Origin: Corbicula japonica
Lineage: Eukaryota; Mollusca; Bivalvia; Venerida; Cyrenidae
Assembly: GCA_038501625.1 (NCBI GenBank)
Contig: JAZAYU010000945.1
Coordinates: 53,294 to 117,293, forward strand
Length of the DNA stretch: 64,000 nt
Direction of reading: 5' to 3'
A model generated the notes under the pieces. It was not told where the DNA came from. It saw only the letters and a list, made by a program, of their open reading frames with translations, and ran no database searches. This document shows positions 23,680 through 34,719 of the stretch, in pieces; position 1 is the stretch's first letter, and each line of letters starts with the position of its first letter. The position numbers and the translations under genes were made by a program.

Positions 23680-25323
23680 TGTTTCAACTGTTTGTGTGTC
23701 ACCTTTCTCAAATAACATGTTTGTAAAGTTTTCCAAACAAAAAAAAATTCCGTTGTGACCTTTGTGACACTGTACGCAGTATATACAGTCGAGTCGCGGT
23801 TTTACGAATCGCGATTTTACGAAATAACGGTATACTACGAATGAGGCGGCCGGTCCCGTCCGTATTCCTTCTTTTTTCAGTATAAAAAAGATGCGATCGA
23901 ACGAAACGCATTTTAACGAAAAATGCGATTTAGCGAATAATTGTGACAGTCCCTTAAGCTTATTAACAATGTAATAAAGATGCAATTTTACGAATTTCGG
24001 TCAGGCAGGTGATTTTCACACCTTTTCGAGCGATATCCGTTGTTTGTATTGTTGAGCAATTATCGACCCAAGCAGTTGTGACACAAAATGCTCTGTAAAC
24101 AACCGTCGGGCGTGTTTGTTTGTTACAAAACAGTTTGAGTAATTAAATGTCAAATGTTGAAAATTGCTTAAAATCTGAAACACGTGAATTGCTTGTCATT
24201 CTACTTCTGCCACTTAATTCTGCAAAATCTTATTACAACGGCGAGTAATTATTCAGTAAATTGATATCGGCATTCTGAGAAATTCATTGAAGGGTCCGGG
24301 GTTTTTTTAGGGGAGGAAAACTGAATCTGAATTTTAATTGATTAAGGATAACATGTAATTTTACAATTAAAATAACTTAGTCGAACATTTCTTTTCTTTG
24401 TCTTTATTTATTGACCTTGACATATCACAACAATAACACATTACGTCATATAACGACATTGACAATTTGCGGCGGTAAACAACCAAAACTATCAAAAATG
24501 CGATACTACGAAAAATGCGATTTTACGAATAATCGGCTTGGACCGATGCCTATTCGTAAAATCGCGACTGGACTGTAGTCCTATATGTTTTCAAAGAAGC
24601 TAACGAGGTAACTGGTATGAGTCTTTTCTCATCCACTGTGCTGCTTAAGTAAGATTTACGCATTGAGCGACTAATTCAACATCGGTTTCATTTTTCCAAC
24701 AATCTTCTATCATTTCATACGCCAAATCATGAGCTGAAGCGATGTTAAACGAATTCATGTTTCTCAGTTGTGCTACTATGCGTGCGCTGTTTTTGTCATG
24801 CTCTGCTGACCCAAACAACACATTAAATTGTCGTCTTTATTGATGACCGTCTCTAGATAAAAGCTGACTGTATTGTCTCTAAAGTTACGATTAACAGTGA
24901 CGTTATAGGAGACATCATGTGCTTTGAGAAGCGTCTTTGTAAGATTTACGTAAACGACTTCTAAGGCGCTTTTATTATCTGTTTCAAATGCCAATAGTGA
25001 GCCGGTAAAATGTTGTCTTGTTTCAAATGACTTTATGCTATCCAAATAATCAACGACATCGGTTAGATTTGAATGTTTAGCATCCACCACCCAGTAATCC
25101 GGACATCATGCGCCTTTTCGCTAACAATCACGTTCGCACGAGCATGACATGCAACATGCACTTGAAACATATAATTAGACTTAGTTTAAAATTTTGAAAG
25201 CACAAAGTGGCACAATTCCACAATGCTTTTCTTGCAATGAAATAAGATGTGAAACAATATAAATCCTTTTGTCATATTCCATGCAAAGCACCTGCATAGA
25301 ACTGAAAAACTGTAATTCCGAGG
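23680..25323 (-). pseudogene. Receptor-like family, copy 2 (exon 1 remnant)
   Basis: Reads from about 25310 down to 23680 on the minus strand with homology to exon 1 of copy 3. In the somatomedin-B-like cluster, TAG replaces the Trp codon and TGA replaces one Cys of the CC pair. A further frameshift follows LETVINKDDNLM. A 790 bp element (23786-24575) interrupts it just before CVQCHKGHNG, and a 1.13 kb element (25330-26461) separates it from its leader. The rest of exon 1 after about 23680 and all of exon 2 are missing. Confidence 0.85.
23786..24575. mobile_element. pogo/Tigger-like MITE, 790 bp, inserted in copy 2
   Basis: Ends: CAGTCGAGTCGCGGTTTTAC on the left and CAGTCCAGTCGCGATTTTAC on the reverse complement of the right. 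TA flanks it at 23784-23785 and 24576-24577. Removing it restores the copy 2 alignment (GCAGTATA joined to GTCCTATATG). TA duplication and CAGT ends suit pogo/Tigger-type mariner relatives. No transposase ORF is present. Confidence 0.8.
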
Positions 25324-25458
25324 GCTAACTACGGAATTCCGTTTGGGCCATCGTTGTTTCGCGCTGTCGACCTCTTTTGCGATACCATGAACACGCGAAA
25401 ACACGATGCGAGAACGCAAAACAACGATGCGAAATCGCGAACATACCCAATGATTTTT

Positions 25459-26036
25459 TTTTATTTTTCAAATTCTATGATTGATTCGGTACTGTAACCA
25501 ATGGATTTTCGTATTTTTTGTAGCTTTAAAAGGTAAGTTGTATATTTCACGCCAATTCATGTTATTCAAATTAAACTCATTTTGCCATTTAACAGCAGAT
25601 TTTGGTAATAATTTTCTAAATAAGAGTGTATCGTATATTACCCTACATCCTTTTTCTCCAGCCATAATTAATTTACATATTACTGGTTGAATTGGATTCT
25701 GTTCTTTTATTGCCAAATGATTGAAGTTTAACTGATCTAAGAAGTGTCTTAATGAATGTATAACACTTTGATAGTTTAAGACATTTGTATTCACTTCAAA
25801 TTTCTCTTGAAATTCATTAAATGTATAGAATCTTCCAGAATTATTTAACAGGTCATTTACAAAGTATACCCCCTTTGCAATATAATTATGAAAACAAAAT
25901 GTCTTCCCACTAATTTTGAAGTGGTGATTTAACCAAATAGGTTGGGAAATATATTCTTTCCAAATACTAGGTTCATTTACAAGTAAAAGAGCTATATTAT
26001 GCATTCCACAGATATTTCCAAATACATTTTTAATAT
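25459..26036 (-). mobile_element. 5'-truncated LINE fragment (ORF2 C-terminal region)
   Basis: The minus strand codes about 191 residues resembling the region after the reverse transcriptase of L1-type non-LTR elements: GKTFCFHNYIAKGVYFVNDL, YTFNEFQEKFEV, IYNLPFKATKNTKIHWLQYR and INHRI. It is bounded by the same 15-mer TACCCAATGATTTTT at 25444-25458 and 26037-26051, a typical LINE target duplication, and on the minus strand ends in an A-rich stretch. Confidence 0.8.
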
Positions 26037-26139
26037 TACCCAATGATTTTTATTAACTAACTTTAAATACAGCTTGTCTTCACGAAAGGAACAAGAAAAG
26101 ACAAGTTGCCTGGATGATTTAAAAATAACTAATGATGAC

Positions 26140-26400
26140 GATCTTTCGCGATCTCGCATCGTGTTTTCGCTTTTTTGCTGCCTCGCTGTTTTGAGGGCGA
26201 GACCACGAAAATGCGAAAACACGATGCGAGAACGCGAAACAACGATGCGAGGTCGCGAAAGTACGATGCGAGGGCGCGATATTAATATCGCGATCTCGCA
26301 TCGTACTTTCGCGACCTCGCATCGTGTTTACGCGATATCGCATCGTTGATTCGCGATCTCGCATCGTTGTTTCGCGATCTCGCATCGTGTTTTCGCGTTT
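26140..26400. repeat. 21 bp palindromic repeat array
   Basis: About ten units of TCGCGATCTCGCATCGT type. Those left of 26280 are inverted relative to those on the right, so the array can fold on itself. The ORFs across it on both strands (RESTMRDR-type peptides) come from the repeat. Confidence 0.85.
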
Positions 26401-27258
26401 TCGTGTTCTCGCCCATGAGGTCGACCAGGTGAGACAACGATGGCCTCAACGGAACACCGTAGCTAACCGTATTAATATCGTTTTCATTTTCGGAATATTT
26501 CCTTGTCAACTTAAATAAATGTAAATCTTCTTCTACCTATAACATTATTCAATTTAGTAGCAAAGTCTAGTAGACTCTTACTATTGTAAATGCTTATCTG
26601 TTACAATTTAAATAATTAAGCCCCAAGAAATAAGTCATTTATTCCACAAATGTGTTCGTTTTCTTTCCATCATTCTTATGCAATATATTAAACTTATGTT
26701 GTTCAACGAACGGTATCATAACTTTAGTTTAATACATTCAATTAAAATTAAACGACAGACACTAGAAGATGTGACTTGACAAAAAACTTGTTTTATATCT
26801 CTAGTCAACTGCTGAATATTCAATTTCAATCTTACATCGATATCATTTTGTATTTATATATAATTATATTGCCACACATCCTATTGTCAGTATCTGATAT
26901 TCCTTGTACATGTATTAAATGAATTAGAATACAATACGTGGGATCATATTTATTCTGGTCAGAATAGACTGTGGGCGAGCTATTTAAAATGTGTAACAAA
27001 CAATCAAACGCAACCTGTGAAATACGTTATCAGCACCGTTTCTAAAAAGGGGAATCGAAATATGGTCAATAGAAGTTAATTAAGCTATCTTCAGGTTAAT
27101 GCTTATTAACACTGTATTACAATAAAAATTGTTAGTATGTAATTTTCATATCGTTCATATCTGATAATAAAAAGAGGAATGTACGATTTAGAAAGTTGCA
27201 TTCAGAAACCATCTGTAAATGTAAAAAAATAAAAAAGAAAGTCAACCTACATGATATT

Positions 27259-27560
27259 TTACAGCGCCCGGTATTTTAAGTAATTAATCCATCTACCATG
27301 TCTACAGTTGATCCCTTTGCTTAACCCTCTGTCTGCAAGACGGAGGCAGAGGTATATGATCTTATGAGTTTCTAGGAAACCCCATCTTCTATGCGTTTCG
27401 TTGAACGATGTCAGATTTGAAATTGTTTCAATCCTATTGTCATATTCCATACACTTCACCTACATAGAACTGCAAAAAAAGACCAATAGAGGTAGCCGTA
27501 TTAATATTATTGTTACTTTCGGAATATTTCCTTGTCAACATAATTTCAGGTTAAAATTCC
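27259..27560 (-). pseudogene. N-terminal stub of the receptor-like family, unit 2
   Basis: Codes KCMEYDNRIETISNLTSFNE on the minus strand, close to the stub at 21231-21480, with an in-frame TAG in the signal-peptide region. Same position within its duplicated unit as the other stubs. Confidence 0.65.
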
Positions 27561-28663
27561 TTCTTTTGTCACATAATTTCCATGTGTAGAAGTATGGTTG
27601 GATTTTATGACGGTAAATACTTGTGTGTGTTTCTTCGTCAATTTATACACAATTAGGCGTTTATCCTAGAAATAGTATTACGATCTTGTTTTTTTTCATA
27701 TTCATTTAAAACATTTTTACATGTACGCGTTATAGTAAACTGAACCAATTACAACCATTCTAATAACATTCATATAATTTAAAAATAAAAGCACATCTGA
27801 AATAGTGTTTTATACTCATTCGCAGAACATTTCTTTTGTATTCGTTTAAATTGTTACCATTTCATCGTATATATCAAAGTCGGTTTCTTTTTATCATTTT
27901 AAATAAAAAATAGATTACAACATCTGGGTTCATATCTGTTTAGGTATGAATAGATTGCGGACGCGATAGTCTAAATTAATGTGTAACAAACATCTCCGAA
28001 ATAACGCTAATGAGCACGTTTAATAAAGAGATCAATCGAATGGTGTAAATTACTCTTCTAACGAAAGACCTGCCTGCCGGTTCCTGAGGCTCGTCTGCAT
28101 TTGTCCAAGAAAGAAATGTAAATTATAAAATCATTAAACAATTACGATTATTAAAGAATATTAATAATCCCTTTATTGTAAATGGGATGAGATCCCACAT
28201 TTGAAGACTTGTGTTGCTGTTGTGATTTTATGAATAAAAATGCAAAACATCAATAAGCCTCAGCCCCAGGAAAGTGTTTTAGGGGAACTCACTAACCTCA
28301 CCTTAAAACATGTTGTTGTGAGCATAGAAATAAGGAAAAATAAATGGTTAAAAAAGTCGCATTGTTAAACGCACCCCACAACTTTGTTTACCATCCACCA
28401 CAAAAATGATTGAGCCGCATCAACGCCAAAACGACTTATGTTTTAAATGTGAATTCAGAAACGAAAGAAAGGAATAAAGAATAAATGGTTCTTATAAAAT
28501 ATTATTGGGGAGGGTGTTACGGGACATTCATCCTCTGAAGACTTTTGTTGTGTTCAGTTTATCAATAGAAAAAAACATCAACAGTAACAAGAAAAACACT
28601 TCCACCACACCACACAAAACTATACACCTTAGTGCAAAAACAGTATAAGTACTATTAAAAATA

Positions 28664-28953
28664 AAGGTAAAGGTAAAGGTAAAGGTAAGGGTTTATAGTC
28701 TGTAAGTACTGAACGTTTTCAACCGACTTTCACATTTACCCCCCGATCACTGGATATAAGTCGTCCGTTAACAGTCGGCGCCGTAGGCAGCCACGGAACA
28801 TTGTACAACAGGTACCCATTTATACACCTGGGTGGAGAGGAGCAATGCAGGCTTAATTTCTTGCTCAAGGAAATTAGCGGCCTGAGCGAGGCTCGAACCC
28901 GGGACCCCTCGATCCCTAAGCGAGCGCTCTACCACTGGACCACCGCTGCCTGA
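28664..28953 (-). mobile_element. tRNA-derived SINE
   Basis: The minus strand starts with a tRNA-like head: GGTGGTCCAGTGGTAGAGCG (box A region) and GGGTTCGAGCCTCGC (box B). A body follows with GTATAAATGGGTACCTG and a tail of AAGGTA-type repeats (28664-28690 on plus). It is absent at the matching site of unit 1 (about 23320), so it is a clean insertion. It may belong to a molluscan SINE family with a conserved central domain; not verified. Confidence 0.8.
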
Positions 28954-30005
28954 TAAGGTGATATTCTGTTAAGGCGAGGAAGTTTTTAACCCTGACCCCA
29001 AAGCTTGTTTTTTTTATTTTGTTGCGAGTTAAAAAAAACTTGTCTTGATGGTTGGTATTATGATGTCAGACAACTATAAGAAGTTTTAAAGTTCTACTTT
29101 AAACGGCCATGGAAAAATTAAACTTAAGCAAAAACAAAATGTACCGAATTTCGAAGTAATCATGCATAACTTTGACAGCATGCAATCAAAAGGTATGGTT
29201 GCCATTATGATGTCAGACTAATCTCGGCCTTGAACAGTAAGGGACAAAAGTCGACTTTAGCAAACCTTTAACGAAAATTCTCAGTGAAAAGTGGGCATAG
29301 CTTTGACGACATCCACTAAATAAGAGTTATACACCTTTCCCTCAGATTATTCCATCAGACAACTATATTTAATTTCAAAGATCTTACTCGCGCGGTTAAA
29401 AAAAACAAATGGACTTAAACAAATACTTAACCAAAAATTATAATTGAAAAAGAAGGCATTTCTATTAGAAAATACAGTAAGACGTTACGAAGACGGTCCT
29501 GATAATTGCTTATTTGCTACTGTGATGTCAAACAGCTATTAATAAGTTTCAAAGACCTACGTTGAATGATTACTGAGAAGAAACTAAACATACGACGGAC
29601 AACGAACACCGAACGCTGACGAAGTGATGACATAAGCGAACGTGCCTGAACAAACAAGCGAAAAATCTATACCGAAGTTGTCTCTGCGGTTCAGTCAGGT
29701 ACGTGTTTGTACATGTACGAACTTATTATTGAACATTTATTTCTAATCGCTTCCAATGATTCCTCAAAATAACGTATTATTGTTATACACGAAAGAAGCA
29801 TCGCAGCACATATTTCAACATTATTATATGCATTATATTTTTATTATTTTTTTCATTGAAAGTTTAAGTCAGAAGGGTTTTAGTTTGGTTGTAAAATTTT
29901 AATGTTGTTTAAAACGGAACACCTAGAACCTTAATATTACAGAGAATTTCAGGAATATTATTTTTCATGGTTATTCATTATCATAGTTGAAAAAATAGAA
30001 TGTGT

Positions 30006-30584
30006 CCTTGGACACTGATGCAAAATTTGTAATAACAAAGGGCCATAACTCTGGTAATAATGGTCGCAGGAAAAATTCCTTTTTTTTCGATCATCTACAC
30101 ATCCTGCTTGATCATCTGCGAAGTTTGAAAGAAATCCGCATTATAGTTTAAGAGGAGTTGATGCCACAAGATTTTGGGAAAGTTTGGAAGGACGGACGAG
30201 TGCAACTCGAAGTCATCTTCAATAATTATTTCGGATCGCAATTACTGTGGTTTTCTGTTAATCATTTTCATGGTTTGACTTTAGACAATCTTTTGTGCGT
30301 TCTTAAGAAATCGCTGATCTCGTTTTTCTAAACTACGTGTTAGTTTAATGTTTGTTTCTCGTCTTGGTTTTAAATTTGTGAATCGATCTTCCCACGAAAT
30401 CTACTAAAATTAGTACCCTACGTATACTAATGATATCACGGTGTAGAAATAAATGAGATTCGCTGCATAAATGTAGCAACTAATTCCGCCCCCCCCCCCC
30501 ACACACAAAATGTCATTCATAGAGTTGAAGCAATAGAAAAGTCAGTTTAGTAAATCGGGTATGGGCATAAGTATGATATTATTT
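30006..30584. other. AT-rich spacer with fragment of a tandem-type repeat
   Basis: 30010-30240 resembles the GGGCCATAACTCTGG-type repeat blocks seen elsewhere in the window. The rest has no recognised feature apart from a C-run at 30488-30498. Confidence 0.4.
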
Positions 30585-30713
30585 ATATTTTCTTTCATTT
30601 CATTCAGCCAAATATAAATTATTTATTGTTTAACTTATAACATGTTTTCTTCACGAAAACTATAACAACAACAACAAACTCCGAAATAGGGTTGGTAGAA
30701 CAGACTACTTTTA
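30585..30713 (-). repeat. Split direct repeat B2
   Basis: 3' terminal partner of B1. About 270 bp of other sequence separate it from A2. Confidence 0.9.
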
Positions 30714-30985
30714 TTCAACTAGTATGCACCACTGAAAACAACATGATGGTTCTCCAAAAAAAAGTTTCACCTTTAAATTGGTGATGAACGTGTCCGTCAC
30801 TTAACACTATTCAAAGTATTACTAAATAAAAAAAAATGAAGCAAAGCTTCCACGAATCAAAGTCCAGAACCATCATTCCATGCACAAACTGTCTTTAATT
30901 CTTACAACATCCTGAACGACAGAAAATCGTTCTACTGAAATATAAGAAACAAATGTAATCATCACAATATAACACATGGGGAGGG

Positions 30986-31144
30986 GGAAGTAGGTACACG
31001 TAGACAGTAGTCTGTTCTAACCTTCGAATGTTAAAAATAACTAAACAATGCGTTTATATACCCTATCTAAACGCGTCATCGCATATAAATGAACCTGCAA
31101 AACCGGTTTAATAAACATTTTAAACGACCCAAAAATAAATATAT
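30986..31144 (-). repeat. Split direct repeat A2
   Basis: Internal partner of A1, directly abutting B1. Confidence 0.9.
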
Positions 31145-31278
31145 TTATATTTTCTTTCATTTCATTCAGCCAAATATAAATTATTTATTGTTTAACTTAT
31201 AACATGTTTTCTTCACGAAAACTATAACAACAACAACAACAAACTCCGAAATAGGGTTGGTAGAACAGACTACTTTTA
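31141..31278 (-). repeat. Split direct repeat B1
   Basis: Runs from TATTTATATTTTCTTTC to ACAGACTACTTTTA and is near-identical to B2 at 30585-30713. B1 has one extra CAA in the ACAACAACAAC run. Confidence 0.9.
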
Positions 31279-31313
31279 CTTCGAATACTAAAAGAACGGG
31301 AAATAAGATGATT

Positions 31314-32312
31314 TCAGATGCCAAGATTAAATGAAACAGAACGTTTAACCTTATCGCTCTCCCGTACATAACGATCTTTAGCAGTATCCGACTTCCACCT
31401 CCCGTGCTTCTTAAACAGTCTGTCAGAAACGCCGATGTTAGCGGAGGCAGTTGCACCCCCAGATCTCAAAGAGTGAAGACCAAAACGTTTATTATCTAAA
31501 CCAATAGTTGAAATATTTTATAGGAAAATTTCTCTAGCTCTGGTGTAAGAAATAGGCCCACCTTCTCTTAAACAGTACGAATTGGCGACCTTGGAAAAAA
31601 CAACTTTTCTAAACAAAAACTCTTCTGATTGTTCATGTATGTTAGCCAATACTAGATATTTTTCTAGAGCTTTAACAGGACATGTTAAGTTGTGTGTTCT
31701 AGCTATGACAACATCCTGACCTTTGTGATGTTGATCGGTTTTAGAGGAAGCGATAGATAATACTATCTGATTTTCGTCAATCCTTATATCGCTTCTTCTA
31801 AGATTAACTACCTCTTGAAACCTAAGGAAACCGGCAAAACTAAGCAACGTCATAACAATAAACCTCATATTCAAAAGATTATCATCTAGTTGGAAAAATG
31901 TCACTAGTTTCTCTAAATGTTGCGGGGTTAAATGATCTTTAGGTTTAGACGGCCTGCCGCAAGATCTTAAGACACCTTCTTTAACGTTGTTAACTAACGC
32001 CGATTTGCAAGGATCTTGCAATCCAGTTAACCTGTGAGCCCACGATATGCCACAAAAAATATTATTTATTTTTGATTCTGACGGATTTGATTTTGAAATA
32101 AATGAGAGATACATAGCTACACGCAAATCCAGCGCAGGTAAAGATTTAAAATTGTAAGATTTACACCACTTACAAAATTGTTTGAAATAAGATTCATAAA
32201 TCTTACGGGTGTTAGAAGATTTAGAGTTTAAAGATAAGGTCTTCAGATTTTCATAATGCTGTACGAGATCAGCTGGTATCTGTAGTGAACTGAATTTTCC
32301 CCAAATGCCCAC
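31314..32312 (-). pseudogene. Ngaro tyrosine recombinase, one internal stop
   Basis: Open from 32312 through RAREIFL, then TAA at 31518-31520. The same frame continues with NISTIGLDNKRFG, GLHSLRSGGATASANIG, HGRWKSDTAKDRYV and a stop at 31314-31316. The catalytic set of a tyrosine recombinase is visible: Arg in GFLRFQEVVNL, His-x-x-Arg in HSLRSGG, His/Trp in HGRW and Tyr in DRYV. So apart from the one nonsense codon the domain is complete. Confidence 0.88.
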
Positions 32313-32478
32313 TTCAAAAAAGGTCTGAAAAATGTGTTAACAGAAAAGAACACAAATTAAACATATCTAATCTAAAAAAAAACACTATTTCTTCAATCTG
32401 AAAAACTTCTTAGTCATCTAAATCTAATGCAAAATTAGCGAAAACATATTGCTAAAAGCGAACATATTTCATCTGTTC

Positions 32479-32705
32479 CTCTCGATCTGATCGAAACTTC
32501 GTTTTCATCTGATGAAAACGGCACAATATCAAATCGTTTAAAACATTTCATGAACACTATATAAAATGGCCTCTCGATCTGATCGAGACTTCGTTTTCAT
32601 CTGATGAAAACGGCACAATATCAAATCGTTTAAAACATTTCATGAAAACTATATACAAATTGCCTCTCGATCTGATCGAGACTTCGCCTTCACCTGGTGA
32701 AGCGG
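32479..32705 (-). repeat. Tandem hairpin block between Ngaro RNase H and recombinase
   Basis: Three units of about 105-110 bp, the third partial. Each carries two short palindromes: CTCGATCTGATCGAG and CGTTTTCATCTGATGAAAAC. In the third unit the second stem has become CTTCACCTGGTGAAG, with both arms changed together. Confidence 0.8.
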
Positions 32706-32872
32706 AACTTTCTGAATCAATAACATTTATAAGACAATCTCCGCCTATGCGGACACATGTACTTAAAATTCGTTAAAGCAGGTATGTCATACATTTTGAA
32801 AAATCCTCTTATTTGTATTCATACAATTACCGAAATACAATCATATTCCAGAAATACTAGACAAACATTTTA

Positions 32873-34640
32873 TCAAATTCTAATCGCCAGTACTTTACTG
32901 TGAAATCTTCTGTAATCAAAAATGCATTTCTTGTTATCACGAGAAGTAAAAATATTTTGACCAGAGTTAAATTCTAAAATGTCAATAATGAAGTCTTGTT
33001 TTATTCCATTCTTTTTGAACAGAATAGGCCAAAAGGATGCACTCGGCCACTTTGGTACAATAAGCGTGCCCTTGCCCTTACAAGCCAACAGATGAAAAAT
33101 AGTTTTTGAAACAAGATAAATCGGAGGTACTAGCCAGTTATTGTCTGCACCCCAATCCTGGGTAAAGGCATCTACTGCCTCCGACTGAAAATCAACCAAT
33201 TTAGAATTATAACGAAATAATTTTCGATTTTCAAAATTGGCAAACCTATCAATATGATGGGGACCCAGATTGAATCCATAAATTCAAAGAAATCCCACGT
33301 GACTTCCCATTCATCAGTATTTCTCATTTTACTTATGACGTCAGCAAATTGGTTCTGGGATCGCGGAACCCACTGAATTTTGAGATCAATGTTACGCTTT
33401 ACACAGATCTCAAAAATCTTCAAAGATAGTGTCTGAAGTTCTAATTTTGTGCTTCCTGCCTGCACAATCCTAACACAGCTTTGAGAATCCGAGAACCACT
33501 TGACTGACTGATTACGTAACTTGTCACCGTAAGCTCTAAGTGCCAAGAACACCGCCCTTAACTCTCTGTAAGTGGAGCTCTGAGCCCGTTCTGTTTCTGA
33601 CCACTGACTGTGATAAACACTGTTTTTACAGTTAACTATGAAAGAACCACATCCCGTGTGGCTTGCATCTGAATAAATGATAGTATTACAAGGCTGATAT
33701 GCTGAAAGATTTCTTTTGTTTAGATTTTCTACGTTTTTATCCAAAAATCTAGTTCCTGCAGACAGGCATTATCTGTGTTTAAAACATAAATAGCATCCCA
33801 AGCTTTCCTATTCTCAATCTCATGATAAAGAAATCTAGTCATCATTCTAGCAATGTTACCAATAACGGGCATCATAGAAATGATTTTCCCTACACATCTA
33901 GCTAACATTCTTGCCGAAATTGAATTAAGATTGTGAATAATAAAATTCAGCAAAACTTTCAAATCTTCTATCGTCCTCTGGGGTAAAGTGATAGAAAAAT
34001 CTAAACTATCCCAGATTATCCATTCAATCTTTTGCATAGGCTCCCAAATACTTTTATCATTATTGGTTATCAAACCAGCTTCTTCTAGGCTATTTTTAAC
34101 AAACAAAGAGTCATTTTTTGCTAAATCATAGTTTCCGTTATTGCCCCAGCCATCATCTAAAAACATGATGATTTTTATGCTATTCATTCGCCAGTATTTA
34201 ATCATTTCTCTCATAACCTTGGTAAAAATGAAGGGTGATGAACTCAGGCCGAACGGTAGAACGGTAAAACAATAGTTATGCCCCTTTACATTAAAACCTA
34301 AGAAGGTTTGGTGACCTGAAAAGATGTCTAATATGATGATACCCTTTGGATAAGTCGAACTTAAAACAAAAAGAGTCTTTCGAAAAATACTCTAAGCCTG
34401 TTTTCCAGTCCTCAAAAGAGACCTTTTCTTTCCAAATATATTTGTTTACTTTTCTTAAGTCTAGAATTAGCCGTTTTTTACCTTGTTTATTTATAGAAAC
34501 ACTCAGAGGGCTGACTATGTAAGGTACGAATGGTGTTTCAATAATACACTGATTTTCTAAAAGCTCAGAAACGGATTCTAACACAAAATCTAAATTTTTT
34601 TAGCGCGGACGTATTGTTTTGTGAAAAAGACCTTTCAGGA
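32873..34640 (-). pseudogene. Ngaro reverse transcriptase and RNase H region
   Basis: Pieces in different frames read in order: a SGYKLPFLEVPERSF lead-in, VSPLSVSINKQGKKRLILDL with RKVNKYIW, FKFDLSKGYHHI, then FLDDGWGN (the catalytic YxDD-type motif of DIRS-order enzymes), LARCVGKIISM, and RNase H with IYSDASHTGCGSF and YRELRAVFLALRAYG. The conserved tail NNWLVPPIYLVSKTIFHLLA with KGKGTLIVPKWPSA follows. Frame breaks are near 34300, 33740 and 33190. Confidence 0.85.
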
Positions 34641-34719
34641 ACTTCCAAAAACGGCAGTTTATAGCCTGACTTTAACACTTCTAAAATACTATCATTTGCG
34701 CCTATTTTTCCCCAAAATT

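Larger units (their letters stand above)
25330..26461. mobile_element. TIR element with 21 bp repeat arrays, inserted in copy 2
   Basis: The inverted ends start TACGGAATTCCGTTTGGGCC and TACGGTGTTCCGTTGAGGCC, and similarity continues for about 100 bp through a GTCGACCTC block. The flanking hexamer GCTAAC occurs at 25324-25329 and 26462-26467. Inside are runs of a 21 bp unit (CGCGATCTCGCATCGTTGTTT) in both orientations, meeting at GCGATATTAATATCGC near 26275-26290. A truncated LINE lies within. No transposase of its own is visible. Confidence 0.8.
27055..30005. repeat. Duplicated flank, unit 2
   Basis: Homologous to 20985-23675 and, at its right end, to 42360-42980 (GTTGTCTCTGCGG and TTATTCATTATCATA regions). 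It carries a private SINE insertion at 28664-28953. Confidence 0.7.

Noticed and set aside
26140..26400. CRISPR-like array
   Set aside because: Units are contiguous with no unique spacers, orientation flips in the centre, and the context is clearly eukaryotic.
26074..26509. ORFs with repeated RSRIV/RESTMRDR residues
   Set aside because: Translation of the 21 bp tandem repeat in several frames. No independent coding signal.
28870..28953. Functional tRNA gene on the minus strand
   Set aside because: The tRNA-like head is followed by a SINE body and simple-repeat tail, and the locus is empty in the paralogous unit.
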